This document shows, piece after piece, positions 17,578 to 26,338 of a stretch of 64,000 nt of DNA. How positions within the stretch are numbered: position 1 is the first letter of the stretch; each line of letters starts with the position of its first letter. The notes under the pieces are model-generated. The model did not search any database and was not told where the DNA came from. It worked only from the letters and a program-made list of their open reading frames with translations. This DNA is from Cyanosarcina radialis HA8281-LM2 (GTDB taxonomy: Bacteria > Cyanobacteriota > Cyanobacteriia > Cyanobacteriales > CCAP-1448). The stretch lies in contig JAHHHA010000021.1 of the NCBI GenBank assembly GCA_019359615.1, positions 46,045-110,044 on the forward strand, given 5' to 3'. A program made the translations under genes and the position numbers.

Positions 17578-18783
17578 TTAAAGTTGTCCGTTTGGCTTGT
17601 CAATGCCTTCGTATGGATTTTCAAAGATGCAGATTGTAGTGGGTTTGAGGGGACAGGTACTATCTTGAATTGGATTCTCCCATAGCTCAATCTGAGTCAA
17701 ATTAGTTAACTTGGATAGATCTTTGACATCTGATATCTGGTTGTTCCATAGGTCAAGCTCGGTCAAATTAGTTAACTTGGATAGTGGCTTGACATCTGAT
17801 ATCTGGTTGCTAGATAGATCGAGCTTTGTCAAATTAGTTAACTTGGATAGTGGTTTGACATTTAATATCTGGTTGCTAGATAGAGCAAGATTAGTCAAAT
17901 TAGTTAAATTGGATAAAGGTTTGACATCTGATATCTGGTTGCTCCATAGCTCAAGATTAGTCAAATTAGCTAACTTGGATAGTGGTTTGACATCTGATAT
18001 CTGGTTGCCCCATAGCTCAAGATTAGTCAAATTAGCTAACTTGGATAGTGGTTTGACATCTGATATCTGGTTGCCCCATAGCTCAAGATTAGTCAAATTA
18101 GTTAAATTGGATAAAGGTTTGATATCTGATATCTGGTTGATTCCTAGATTGAGTTCAGCCAAATTAGTTAAATTAGATAAAGGTTTGACATCCGAGATCG
18201 CGTTTCTCGATAAATCGAGATCTGTCAAATTAGTTAAATTAGATAGTGGTTTGACATCCGATATCTGGTTGTGCCCTAGGTTAAGCTCAGTCAAATTAGT
18301 TAACTTGGATAAAGGTTTGATATCCGATATCTGGTTGCTCCATAGGATAAGCTCAGTCAAATTAGTTAAATTAGACAAAGATTTGACATCCGATATCTGG
18401 TTGTTCCATAGGGTAAGCTCAGTCAAATTAGTTAAATTAGATAAAGGTTTGATGTCCGATATCGCGTTCCTCGATAGATCGAGATGTGTCAAATTAGTTA
18501 AATTAGATAGTGGTTTGACATCCGATATCGCGCTCATCGATAAATCGAGCCGTGTCAAATTAGTTAATTTTCCCTCAGCCCCCAGACAATCTCTAGTCCT
18601 CGCCCTCGTTAAAAGTACCTCTACTGTATGTTTTTGGGCATCCGATAGCACAGAGAGATTCTGACACCACTGAGCAAATGTTTTATATTCAGTTTTTGGT
18701 TGCGACAATCCCACTGAAACTGATATAACCAAGTATCCCAATGTTAGAGCTAATATGACCTGGACTCTTTGAGGAGCTATCAT
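17578..18783 (-). CDS. Secreted leucine-rich-repeat protein (internalin type)
   Basis: 401 aa. The signal peptide is at residues 1-27 (VILALTLGYLVISVSVGLSQ), followed by a Cys-containing N-terminal cap (WCQNLSVLSDAQKHTVEVLL). Then come 14 tandem 22-residue repeats of the form LSNLTNLTELxLxxNQISDVKP, and a C-terminal Cys cap ending CPLKPTTICIFENPYEGI. It is probably periplasmic or surface exposed and ligand binding; no enzymatic domain is present. Repeats 8-10 are nearly identical at the DNA level, indicating recent unit duplication. It lies on the opposite strand between hoxE and hoxF, which it splits. A long open frame on the opposite strand across the gene is an artefact of the 66-bp periodicity. 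Confidence 0.85.
   Translation of the reverse strand: MIAPQRVQVILALTLGYLVISVSVGLSQPKTEYKTFAQWCQNLSVLSDAQKHTVEVLLTRARTRDCLGAEGKLTNLTRLDLSMSAISDVKPLSNLTNLTHLDLSRNAISDIKPLSNLTNLTELTLWNNQISDVKSLSNLTNLTELILWSNQISDIKPLSKLTNLTELNLGHNQISDVKPLSNLTNLTDLDLSRNAISDVKPLSNLTNLAELNLGINQISDIKPLSNLTNLTNLELWGNQISDVKPLSKLANLTNLELWGNQISDVKPLSKLANLTNLELWSNQISDVKPLSNLTNLTNLALSSNQILNVKPLSKLTNLTKLDLSSNQISDVKPLSKLTNLTELDLWNNQISDVKDLSKLTNLTQIELWENPIQDSTCPLKPTTICIFENPYEGIDKPNGQL
17690..18570 (-). repeat. Fourteen 66-bp tandem coding repeats of the LRR gene
   Basis: Each unit contains a GTCAAATTAGTTAACTTGGA-like block (plus strand) and a GACATCTGATATCTGGTTG-like block at a 66-bp period. The period is a multiple of three, so unit gain or loss stays in frame. 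Confidence 0.9.
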
Positions 18784-18868
18784 TTATTTAACCGCGATCT
18801 CGATATCTCAGTATATTCAGCTTTTTTAGCCGCGGCAAGGATAAGGATGGCGATCGCTCTTTCTATAA

Positions 18869-18985
18869 TTACTCGATCCCATATTGACTTGCATTTGGGA
18901 AAGGATCTTGGAAGCAACACATTAAGTCAGGTGGCAGAGGACAAGTGCGATTTACAATAGGGTTTTCATGGAGTGCGATCGCGGA
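18869..18985 (-). pseudogene. C-terminal remnant of a second LRR protein gene
   Basis: The minus-strand frame ending at 18869 reads ALHENPIVNRTCPLPPDLM then CCFQDPFPNA, which parallels the C-terminal cap of the adjacent LRR protein (LWENPIQDSTCPLKP then CIFENPYEG). No LRR units remain upstream. I take it as the tail of a former tandem paralogue, so this locus has undergone duplication and deletion between hoxE and hoxF. Confidence 0.5.
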
Positions 18986-19181
18986 TCTTGTAGGCCCTAG
19001 TTGAACGGAGTGAAACCCAACAGCAACCAAAGAATTTATAGACCTGCCCAACCATAATATCTTGTTTTAATTTTGACATATCGGTAGGGTGTGTATAGCC
19101 TGCGGCATGGCTACGCTAAAACGCACCGTCACCAGCGTATATGGAGTTGCTGCGTAAGTCCTGTTTGGGATTGGCTGTGCC

Positions 19182-19213
19182 CTCACAAGTTCCTCAAACT
19201 TCTTCCTTAAGTT
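19182..19213 (+). promoter_or_regulatory. M2 element upstream of hoxF
   Basis: CTCACAAGTTCCTCAA at 19182-19197, units 11 bp apart, and TAAGTT at 19208, exactly 15 bp after the second CTCA. The hoxF ATG lies 53 bp after the -10 start. Confidence 0.7.
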
Positions 19214-19260
19214 CGGAATGGAGGCAGAGAGAGAAGTCGTGGGGAGGAGAAAGCTAAAAG

Positions 19261-20871
19261 ATGGATTTGACCCAACTACTAGAGATCGCCCAGCAAGAAC
19301 GCTCCGCTCGAAAGCCCATGCAGGTTCGTTGTTGTATAGCTGCGGGCTGTCTATCTGCCGACTCCTTAGCAGTCAAACAACACCTAGAAGCAGCAGTTAA
19401 AGAAACGGGTTTAGAAGATAAAGTACAGGTCTGCGGTGTTGGCTGTATGCGGTTGTGCTGTCAAGGTCCGCTGGTACGAGTTGCAGAAAATACGCTGTAT
19501 GAGAAGGTCACTACTGAAGATGCACCTGCAATTATTGCTGTGATCGATCGAGGAGAAGCAACAGCACCGCGCGGCGATCTTACCCAGCCCTTTTTCACCC
19601 AGCAAATGTCGATCGTCCTGGAAAATAGCGGCCGGATCGATCCAGAACGGATTGAAGCTTATATCGCTACTGAGGGCTATCAAGCCTTATATCGAGTCCT
19701 GCACGAGATGCAACCCCATGAGGTAGTAGAGGCGATCGCTCGTAGTGGTTTGCGCGGACGGGGCGGGGCTGGTTATCCCACGGGTTTGAAATGGGCGACT
19801 GTAGCTAAAGCCAAGGGAGAGCGCAAGTATGTCATCTGCAACGCCGATGAGGGCGATCCGGGGGCGTTTATGGATCGCAGCGTGTTAGAAAGCGATCCCC
19901 ATCGGGTGTTGGAAGGAATGACGATCGCAGCTTATGCTGTGGGAGCTAACCAAGGCTACATCTATATTCGGGCTGAATATCCCACCGCTATTAGTCGCCT
20001 GCAAATTGCCATTCGCCAAGCCCAACGCCTAGGTTTGTTGGGCAGTCAAATCTTCGATTCACCCTTTGATTTTAAAATCGATCTTCGCATGGGTGCGGGG
20101 GCTTACGTCTGCGGGGAAGAAACGGCATTAATGGCATCAATTGAAGGGCAGCGGGGCACTCCTCATCCCCGTCCGCCCTATCCGGCTGAATCTGGCTTGT
20201 GGGGATATCCCACCTTAATTAATAATGTCGAAACCTTTGCTAATATTGCCCCTATTATTCGTAAAGGTGCTGACTGGTTTGCCAGTATTGGCACTGAAAA
20301 AAGTAAAGGCACTAAAGTCTTCGCCCTGGCGGGCAAAATCCGCAATACGGGCTTGATTGAAGTGCCGATGGGTACGACTCTGCGGCAGATCGTTGAGGAA
20401 ATGGGGGGCGGCGTACCCGATGGCGAAACTGCCAAAGCAGTGCAGACTGGGGGGCCTTCTGGCGGATGTATTCCTGCATCGGCTTTCGATACCCCTGTAG
20501 ATTACGAAGCCCTGACCGAGTTAGGTTCGATAATGGGTTCCGGCGGCATCATCGTCATGGATAGCAGTACCAACATGGTAGATGTCGCCCGCTTCTTTAT
20601 GGAATTTTGCATGGATGAGTCTTGCGGTAAGTGCATCCCCTGTCGCGTGGGTACGGTGCAGTTGTATCGTCTGTTAACTAAGATTCGTCAAGGAGAAGCC
20701 TCGCTAGCCGATCTCGAACTGTTAGAAGAACTTTGCGACATGGTGAAGCACGCGAGTTTGTGCGGTTTGGGCCAGTCTGCCCCCAATCCAGTATTTAGCA
20801 CCTTGCGCTATTTCCGGGATGAATATCTAGCTTTGGTCGATCGCAGCACGAGTAATGTTGGCAATGTTTAA
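19261..20871 (+). CDS. hoxF: Bidirectional hydrogenase diaphorase subunit HoxF (FMN, NADH site)
   Basis: 536 aa. It has an N-terminal thioredoxin-like 2Fe-2S domain (CCIAAGC near residue 24 and [10 protein letters not shown] near residue 58) and a NuoF-like core. The FMN/NADH site is visible as [29 protein letters not shown] and [19 protein letters not shown]. The 4Fe-4S motif is [12 protein letters not shown] with a distal Cys at HASLCGLG. It accepts or donates electrons at NAD(P)H for the hydrogenase dimer HoxYH. hoxU, normally next, is 10.4 kb downstream. A methyltransferase gene follows after 17 bases. A GGAGGAG ribosome site precedes ATG 19261. Confidence 0.97.
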   Translation: MDLTQLLEIAQQERSARKPMQVRCCIAAGCLSADSLAVKQHLEAAVKETGLEDKVQVCGVGCMRLCCQGPLVRVAENTLYEKVTTEDAPAIIAVIDRGEATAPRGDLTQPFFTQQMSIVLENSGRIDPERIEAYIATEGYQALYRVLHEMQPHEVVEAIARSGLRGRGGAGYPTGLKWATVAKAKGERKYVICNADEGDPGAFMDRSVLESDPHRVLEGMTIAAYAVGANQGYIYIRAEYPTAISRLQIAIRQAQRLGLLGSQIFDSPFDFKIDLRMGAGAYVCGEETALMASIEGQRGTPHPRPPYPAESGLWGYPTLINNVETFANIAPIIRKGADWFASIGTEKSKGTKVFALAGKIRNTGLIEVPMGTTLRQIVEEMGGGVPDGETAKAVQTGGPSGGCIPASAFDTPVDYEALTELGSIMGSGGIIVMDSSTNMVDVARFFMEFCMDESCGKCIPCRVGTVQLYRLLTKIRQGEASLADLELLEELCDMVKHASLCGLGQSAPNPVFSTLRYFRDEYLALVDRSTSNVGNV

Positions 20872-20888
20872 CAGGTGAATAAATTATC

Positions 20889-21554
20889 GTGAATATTTCA
20901 ACTTTTCAAAAACGATTATTTGCTTGGGGAATGGCAAAAGCTAGCGGCGCTGATGCCACTAAAATTAGGATCGATCGGCATCTAGAATACTCCAATCTAG
21001 CAGAACTAAAACAAGCCGTTTTGGGCAATTTGCAGGGCAAAATATTGGAAATCGGACCGGGAGCCGGAGCTAATCTTGCCTACTATCCTCAAGACATTCA
21101 CTGGATTGGCATCGAACCCAATCCTTTCATGTTTGCTTACTTGGAACTAGAAGCTGAAAATCGAGGGATAAAAACTGTTGAAATTCATCAAGGTGTAGCT
21201 GAAAATTTACCGATCGAAGATAACAACATTGATGCGGTTGTCAGCACTCACGTTCTCTGTTCGGTCGAGGATATCGCAGCGAGTTTACAAGAAATCGATC
21301 GCGTTCTCAAACCTGATGGCAAGTTCGTCTTTATCGAACACGTTGCCGGAGATTGTGGAACTTGGACGCGGCGAGTTCAAGATGGCATCGAACCAGTTTG
21401 GCACGCACTATTTGATAACTGCCATCCCAATCGAGAAACGGGAAAATTTTTAGAAAATGCTGGCTTTGAAGAAGTCGATTATCAACCATTTCAGCTTGCT
21501 TTTCCAGTGGTTAGCCCTCACATTGTCGGCATAGCCCGAAAGGGAGAGTGTTAA
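20889..21554 (+). CDS. Class I SAM-dependent methyltransferase (Methyltransf_11)
   Basis: 221 aa. The SAM-binding motif I is ILEIGPGAGANLAYY (about residues 51-65), with the acidic end of strand 2 at IGIEPNP. VVSTHVLCSVED is the motif-II strand, and LKPDGKFVFIEHV is the usual post-II segment. The C-terminal part (TWTRRVQDGIEPVWHALFDNCHPNRET) resembles METTL7-like small-molecule or lipid methyltransferases. The GTG start lies 17 bases after hoxF, so it is probably on the M2-driven hoxF transcript. The substrate is unknown. Confidence 0.85.
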   Translation: MNISTFQKRLFAWGMAKASGADATKIRIDRHLEYSNLAELKQAVLGNLQGKILEIGPGAGANLAYYPQDIHWIGIEPNPFMFAYLELEAENRGIKTVEIHQGVAENLPIEDNNIDAVVSTHVLCSVEDIAASLQEIDRVLKPDGKFVFIEHVAGDCGTWTRRVQDGIEPVWHALFDNCHPNRETGKFLENAGFEEVDYQPFQLAFPVVSPHIVGIARKGEC

Positions 21555-21655
21555 GTGTTGAGTGTTGAGTGTTGAGTGTGGAGTTAAAGAAGTATGAAGT
21601 GTGGAGTTAGAAATTCTCCCCCACCTCCCCTGCTTCCCCCTCTTCCCCCTCACCC
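21555..21655. repeat. GTTGAGTGTTGAGT simple repeat and CCCCCTCTTCC tract
   Basis: GTTGAGTGTTGAGTGTTGAG units followed by a pyrimidine-rich TTCCCCCTCTTCCCCCTC tract between the methyltransferase and the convergent regulator gene. Related GTTGAGT units recur at 22040-22080. Confidence 0.7.
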
Positions 21656-22012
21656 GTCTATTTCCACCAAGGGACAAATACAGGTTTCCTCTTCCAGCCA
21701 TTGCAATCCGACTTGGTGCAGGGCGATCATCACGGGTTTGATTTGGCGACCCTTGGGAGTTAGAGAATACTCTACATGGGGCGGAATCTCTGCATAAACG
21801 CGACGTTCGACTAATCCTCGCGCTTCCAACTCTCGCAGCCTTTGGGTGAGGGTTTTGGTGCTGATGCCGGGGAGTGCTGCCAGTAATTCGTGAGTGCGTC
21901 GATCGCCGCCAAATAACTCCCGCAAGACGAGAATCGACCACTTATTGCCCAATAAGTCTACTACGTATTGAATCGGACATTGAAATTCACCGCAGCGATC
22001 GACTTCTAGCAT
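21650..22012 (-). CDS. chlR: HxlR/DUF24-type winged-helix regulator, probable ChlR (oxygen-responsive activator)
   Basis: 120 aa. A winged-helix domain with the HxlR signature CPIQYVVDLLGNKWSILVLREL, the recognition helix region TKTLTQRLRELEARGLVERR and a wing ending EYSLTPKG. Four cysteines sit in two pairs, C7/C12 at the N-terminus and C111/C113 at the C-terminus, suitable for an iron-sulfur or thiol sensor. It is divergently transcribed from the acsF-ho-hemN operon. In Synechococcus 7002, ChlR next to chlAII-ho2-hemN is reported (from memory) to be an activator with an oxygen-sensitive 4Fe-4S cluster; position and cysteines make this its likely counterpart. Its target is probably element M1. 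Confidence 0.75.
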   Translation of the reverse strand: MLEVDRCGEFQCPIQYVVDLLGNKWSILVLRELFGGDRRTHELLAALPGISTKTLTQRLRELEARGLVERRVYAEIPPHVEYSLTPKGRQIKPVMIALHQVGLQWLEEETCICPLVEIDG

Positions 22013-22275
22013 AATGTGAGGAAAGGAGTTCGGAGTTGAAGAAGTGTGAAGTGTTGAGTGTTGAGTGTTGAGTTATAGGAGTTCAGAAGTGTTAGGGGCG
22101 AAGCATTTGGTAAATAACCCCTGCTCTAGCTCATTAACTTATCGCCCAAATGCTTCGCCCGTACGCGAGGAAAGGAGTTAGTGTTGGATTTTGCAGGGGG
22201 TGGTAGCTGGCTGGCGATCGACCAAAACCAAAACTGTAATATTTTTTTACAAATGCCTCCAGCTTAGCATTAGAG
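22013..22275. other. Spacer between chlR-like gene and M1 element
   Basis: Contains GTTGAGTG units and a pair of AAATGCTTCGCCC / GGGCGAAGCATTTGG inverted repeats (about 22095-22160), which recur at about 24660-24725 and are dispersed-repeat material. No ORF or RNA was recognised. Confidence 0.5.
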
Positions 22276-22334
22276 CCAATGCTTTACTCCAGGTAACTAT
22301 GGGGTAGTGCTGGTAACTAACTTGTGGGCGATCG
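22276..22334 (+). promoter_or_regulatory. M1 element upstream of acsF operon
   Basis: CCAATGCTTTACTCC, GTAACT at 22293, GTAACT at 22313 and CTTGT at 22321. All distances (17, 20 and 8 bp) equal those upstream of psbA and of the DUF2892-Rieske pair. CTTGTG may serve as a weak -35, with a -10 near AAAGAT at about 22345, which puts transcription before ATG 22385. It is the likely ChlR-type activator site. Confidence 0.75.
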
Positions 22335-22384
22335 CTAATTCAGGAAAAGATGATTCTGAAGCTACAATCAACCCGATCGAGCCT

Positions 22385-23461
22385 ATGGTTAGTTCAATCG
22401 ACACCCCCAAGTCAGCTAATCTCAAACCAGGAATCAAAGCCCCAGTTAAAGAAACCCTATTAACTCCTCGATTTTATACTACCAATTTTGATGCTGTGGC
22501 CGAGATGGATCTCTCCGGGCAACAGCAGGAGTTAGAAGCGGCTTTAGCAGAATTGCGGGCCGACTATAATCGCTATCATTTTGTCCGCAATGAAGAATTC
22601 GAGCAGTGTTGGGAACATATTGATGGCGAAACTAGAAGTGCTTTCATCGAATTTTTAGAACGTTCCTGCACTTCAGAATTTTCTGGTTTTTTGTTGTTCA
22701 AAGAACTATCTCGCAAGCTGAAAGATCGCCAGCCGTTGTTAGCAGAAGCTTTTAGCCTATTGGCGCGAGACGAGGCACGTCATGCTGGGTTTTTGAATAA
22801 AGCAATGGCAGACTTCGGATTGTCTTTAGATCTGAGTTATTTAACCAAAAATCGTACCTACACTTTCTTTCCGCCAGAGTGGGTAATCTACACCGTTTAT
22901 CTCTCGGAAAAGATCGGTTACTGGCGTTATATTCTGATGTATCGCCATCTAGAAAAACACCCAGAATATCGAATTTACCCATTGTTTCGCTACTTTGAGA
23001 ATTGGTGTCAGGACGAAAATCGGCATGGAGATTTCTTCAAGGTATTGTTGCGATCGCAGCCCAAACTCTGGAATAACTGGAAATCTAGGTTATGGTCGCG
23101 CTTTTTCCTGCTGAGCGTATTTGCCACCCACACCCTGACGGTGTTAGAACGGACAAATTTCTATGAATCTGTCGGCATCGATCCACGAGATTATAACAGG
23201 CAGGTGATTGCTAAGACTAATGAAACTGCTGCACGAGCTTTTCCTAGCATCTTAGATACCGATCGTCCCGAATTCTTCCAACGTTTAGAGAAATGCGCTG
23301 TTGCCAATCAAAAGTTAGCAGAAATTGCTAACAATAACCGTCCAAAAGCGATCCAATTCTTCCAGAAATTGCCTTGGATTGCCGTGATTTTGTGGCAGCT
23401 ATTGCGCCTTTATTTGCTTAAAGGCATCGATACTGAAGATTCGCGAGGAACTGTCTATTAG
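22385..23461 (+). CDS. acsF: Mg-protoporphyrin IX monomethyl ester (oxidative) cyclase
   Basis: 358 aa from ATG 22385. A frame open from 22307 would start inside the regulatory element, so it is rejected. This diiron enzyme forms ring E of chlorophyll. It has two carboxylate-bridged diiron motifs: [19 protein letters not shown] with RDEARHAGF, and the later [14 protein letters not shown]. The N-terminus [19 protein letters not shown] is typical. The operon partners (heme oxygenase, hemN) and the M1 box mark it as the low-oxygen form (AcsF2/ChlAII type). The next gene starts 13 bases downstream after GGAGG. Confidence 0.95.
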   Translation: MVSSIDTPKSANLKPGIKAPVKETLLTPRFYTTNFDAVAEMDLSGQQQELEAALAELRADYNRYHFVRNEEFEQCWEHIDGETRSAFIEFLERSCTSEFSGFLLFKELSRKLKDRQPLLAEAFSLLARDEARHAGFLNKAMADFGLSLDLSYLTKNRTYTFFPPEWVIYTVYLSEKIGYWRYILMYRHLEKHPEYRIYPLFRYFENWCQDENRHGDFFKVLLRSQPKLWNNWKSRLWSRFFLLSVFATHTLTVLERTNFYESVGIDPRDYNRQVIAKTNETAARAFPSILDTDRPEFFQRLEKCAVANQKLAEIANNNRPKAIQFFQKLPWIAVILWQLLRLYLLKGIDTEDSRGTVY

Positions 23462-23473
23462 GAGGTTTGAATC

Positions 23474-23722
23474 GTGACGACCCTACAAATACCACCCCCA
23501 CAAATTAAGCCGAAGACACAACAATTGAGATTTCGGTTTTATCGCGAGCTAGAAGCACTTTACCGCCATCTGTGCGATGAAATTGCCGAAAGCGATTTGT
23601 CGGAACGGGATATGTCCGATTTGATTCTAACGCTGATGAGATCGCGCCAAGCTTGTTTGAGTCAACTGGTTTCCGTGGAAGAACTCAATACTGATTTGGC
23701 GATCGATTTATCTGGTGGTTGA
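23474..23722 (+). CDS. Small unknown protein in the acsF-ho operon
   Basis: 82 aa from GTG 23474, with GGAGG at 23461-23465. It is predicted helical, with a charged central part (FRFYRELEALYRHLCDEIAESD) and no membrane span. It sits between acsF and the heme oxygenase gene, and the downstream frame runs on from its end. Not recognised. The strong ribosome site and operon position argue that it is expressed. It may be an accessory factor for the cyclase or oxygenase, but nothing in the sequence proves this. Confidence 0.65.
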   Translation: MTTLQIPPPQIKPKTQQLRFRFYRELEALYRHLCDEIAESDLSERDMSDLILTLMRSRQACLSQLVSVEELNTDLAIDLSGG

Positions 23723-23813
23723 AGCCGCAGCCTTGGCGATCGAAGTCCGCCTGCGCGGGCTTCAAGAAAAAGAGATCGAACAAACTGAACTAAAACTGAC
23801 TTCCAATCTCACT

Positions 23814-24554
23814 ATGAGCAATCTATCTACACGCCTGCGAGAAGGCACGCAAAAATCTCACACGGCAGCCGAAAATACGGCATTTATGAAATGCTTTTTG
23901 AAAGGTATTGTCGAACTAGAACCTTGGCGGAAACTGCTCGCCGATTTGTACTTTGTCTACAGCACCCTAGAAACTGCATTCCAACAGAATAGTAACCACC
24001 CGATCGCGGGGGCGATATATTTCCCAGAATTGAATCGGGCGGAAAATTTGGCTCGCGATCTGGGGTTTTATTACGGTGAAGACTGGCGCAATCTTATTAC
24101 CCCTTCCCCAGCAGGACAGGTGTATTGCGATCGCATTCAACACTTAGCTGCTAACGATCCGGCGTTACTAGTTGCCCATGCCTACACCCGCTACATGGGG
24201 GATTTATCCGGCGGGCAGAGTTTGAAAAACATCGTGCGATCGGCTTTGTCTTTACCGGACGGTTGTGGGACGAATTTGTACGAATTCGCCCAAATTCCGA
24301 CACCAGAAGCCAGACGGGCCTTTAAGGAACGCTATCGCCAAGCCATGGACGCGCTGCCTGTGGATGAAGCCACGATCGAGCGGATTGTGGCTGAAGCCAA
24401 CGATGCCTTTACTTTCAACCGCGATGTGGTGCATGAATTAGAAGCCGACGTGAAAGCTGCGATCGGAGAGCATACGTTCGATTTGCTGACGCGGCAAGAT
24501 CGTCCTGGCAGTACCGTACCTCACGGGGCTGGGAGGGAACTTGTGGCTGGATAG
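23814..24554 (+). CDS. ho2: Heme oxygenase (biliverdin-forming)
   Basis: 246 aa from ATG 23814; the upstream in-frame region (from 23715) overlaps the preceding gene's stop and is not conserved-looking. It opens heme to biliverdin, the precursor of phycobilins, using reduced ferredoxin. The proximal heme His is in KSHTAAENTAFMK (about residue 16), and the distal-helix YMGDLSGGQSLKNIV is intact. The C-terminus has extra residues (RPGSTVPHGAGRELVAG). Position in acsF-orf-ho-hemN identifies it as the low-oxygen-induced paralogue HO2 rather than the housekeeping HO1. About 90 bp of spacer holds an inverted repeat of the GAAGCCCGCGCAGG type. Confidence 0.95.
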   Translation: MSNLSTRLREGTQKSHTAAENTAFMKCFLKGIVELEPWRKLLADLYFVYSTLETAFQQNSNHPIAGAIYFPELNRAENLARDLGFYYGEDWRNLITPSPAGQVYCDRIQHLAANDPALLVAHAYTRYMGDLSGGQSLKNIVRSALSLPDGCGTNLYEFAQIPTPEARRAFKERYRQAMDALPVDEATIERIVAEANDAFTFNRDVVHELEADVKAAIGEHTFDLLTRQDRPGSTVPHGAGRELVAG

Positions 24555-24816
24555 GAGAGGGGAGAGGGGGAAGAGGGGGAAGAGGGGGAAGAGGGGGAAG
24601 AATTTTTAACTCCTGAACCCCTGACTTCTGAACCCCCTAAACTCCTAAACCCTTGGGCGGGCAAAGCATTTGGTAAACACGTCCTAGTTCAAAGCGTTCA
24701 GTTATCGCCCAAATGCTTTGCCCCTACAAATCTTGAACTCCTGAACTTCTAAACTCCTAAACTCCTGCCTTCTGAACTTCTGAACTTCTGAACTCCTGAA
24801 CTCCTGAACTCCTGTA
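24555..24816. repeat. Simple-repeat cluster between heme oxygenase gene and hemN
   Basis: GGGGGAAGAGGGGGAAGAG units, then AAAGCATTTGG ... CCAAATGCTTT inverted repeats, then a run of CTGAACTCCTGAACTTCTGA units ending directly at the hemN ATG. Translation of hemN must rely on sequence inside this repeat; no clear ribosome site is visible. Confidence 0.7.
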
Positions 24817-26214
24817 ATGAAACATTTATCGCCCACAGTTCGATTTGACGCGGCTTTACTCAATAAATACAACCAGCCCTTACCCCGCTATACTAGCTAC
24901 CCGCCCGCAACGGAATTAACCGATCGCTTCGATCGCAGCACCTTTAGAACTGCCCTAGCCGTGGGGAATCATAAGAAAACACCCCTGTCGCTCTATTGTC
25001 ATATCCCGTTTTGCGAAACGCCTTGCTATTTCTGCGGTTGCAACACCATCATCACCCAGCGCAAACAGGTGGCAGAACCTTATCTAGATTACTTAGCGCG
25101 GCACATTCGGCAAATTGCTAGTTTGGTAAATCCCGATCGCCGGGTACAGCAGTTGCATTGGGGCGGCGGCACGCCAAACTATCTGTCTCAAAGGCAGGTG
25201 GAGTTCCTCTGGAACCAGTTGAATGAGAATTTTAAGCTGGATGCAGATGCAGAAGTATCGATCGAAATTAACCCGCGCTACGTCGATCGCGACTACATTA
25301 TGTTTCTGCGGATGTTAGGATTCAACCGGATCAGCTTTGGCATTCAAGACTTTAATCCCAAAGTCCAAGAAGCTGTCAATCGGGTGCAACCGGAAGCCAT
25401 GCTGTTTAACGTCATGGAGTGGATTCGGGAAGCTAGGTTTGCCAGCGTCAACGTCGATTTGATTTACGGCTTACCGTTCCAAACTCCAGAGACGTTTGAG
25501 GAAACCGTCCAGAAAACGCTGGAATTGAATCCCGATCGCATTGCTGTCTTTAACTTCGCTTACGTTCCCTGGTTGAAGCCGATTCAGAAACGGATGCCCC
25601 AAGCGGCGATGCCCAACGCTGCCGAAAAGCTGAAGATCTTACAAATGACGATCGCTCAACTGACGCAAAATGGCTACGTGTTTATCGGCATGGATCATTT
25701 TGCCAAACCTAACGACGAATTAGCGATCGCACAACAGGCAGGCGAACTACACCGCAACTTCCAAGGCTACACGACGAAACCAGAATCGGACCTGTTAGGT
25801 TTTGGGATTACCTCCATCAGTATGTTGCAGGACGTATACGTGCAAAATCACAAGCGATTGAAAGACTTTTATCGCGCCATAGATGCTGGAGAATTACCGA
25901 TCGCTCAGGGCGTACAACTTACTCGCGACGATCTAATTCGACGCACGGTAATTATGGAATTGATGTGTCAATTTCAGCTATCGATGCCGGATCTGGAGAG
26001 TAAGTACCATCTCGGTTTCGATCGCGACTTTAACGACTACTTCGAGTCAGAATTGTCCTTGTTGGATGCCTTAGAAGCCGATGGTTTGCTCAGACGTTGG
26101 GGCGACGGCATCGAAGTGACATCGATCGGGCGGTTGCTGATTCGCAACATTGCCTCGGTGTTTGATACCTATCTCAGACATAAATCCAGCCAACGGTTTT
26201 CCCAGTCCGTGTGA
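24817..26214 (+). CDS. hemN: Oxygen-independent coproporphyrinogen III oxidase (radical SAM)
   Basis: 465 aa, full length. It converts coproporphyrinogen III to protoporphyrinogen IX without O2, replacing the O2-dependent HemF when oxygen is scarce. The radical-SAM cysteines are in CHIPFCETPCYFCGCN (C-x3-C-x2-C plus the extra Cys of HemN). GGGTPNYLS, EINPRYVD and RISFGIQDFNPKVQ follow, and the C-terminal HemN domain has MELMCQF. Part of the M1-driven acsF-orf-ho-hemN unit, which together supplies chlorophyll and bilin intermediates under low oxygen. Confidence 0.97.
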   Translation: MKHLSPTVRFDAALLNKYNQPLPRYTSYPPATELTDRFDRSTFRTALAVGNHKKTPLSLYCHIPFCETPCYFCGCNTIITQRKQVAEPYLDYLARHIRQIASLVNPDRRVQQLHWGGGTPNYLSQRQVEFLWNQLNENFKLDADAEVSIEINPRYVDRDYIMFLRMLGFNRISFGIQDFNPKVQEAVNRVQPEAMLFNVMEWIREARFASVNVDLIYGLPFQTPETFEETVQKTLELNPDRIAVFNFAYVPWLKPIQKRMPQAAMPNAAEKLKILQMTIAQLTQNGYVFIGMDHFAKPNDELAIAQQAGELHRNFQGYTTKPESDLLGFGITSISMLQDVYVQNHKRLKDFYRAIDAGELPIAQGVQLTRDDLIRRTVIMELMCQFQLSMPDLESKYHLGFDRDFNDYFESELSLLDALEADGLLRRWGDGIEVTSIGRLLIRNIASVFDTYLRHKSSQRFSQSV

Positions 26215-26221
26215 TGCCAAA

Positions 26222-26316
26222 ATCCAGCCCTCACCCCCTTCCCCTTATCCCCAGAGGGGCCCCACCTTCCCCTCTCCCAAGCTTGGGAGAGGGGTGCCGA
26301 AGGCGGGGTGAGGGCA
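26222..26316. repeat. R1-type palindromic repeat
   Basis: GCCCTCACCCCCTTCC ... CCCCTCTCCCAAGCTTGGGAG ... GGCGGGGTGAGGGC (broken here for brevity). The whole block can fold on itself. It lies between hemN and hcp and could attenuate read-through. Confidence 0.8.
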
Positions 26317-26338
26317 AACAATATCGAGGAGTAAACCC

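Noticed and set aside
17711..18664. Long open frame on the plus strand opposite the LRR gene (317 aa)
   Set aside because: It is generated by the 66-bp periodicity of the LRR repeats on the minus strand; it has no start context and its protein is a mirror of the repeat.
22307..22384. Longer N-terminus for AcsF from GTG 22307
   Set aside because: It overlaps the M1 element and presumed -10 region and adds residues absent from known AcsF proteins; ATG 22385 gives the expected N-terminus.
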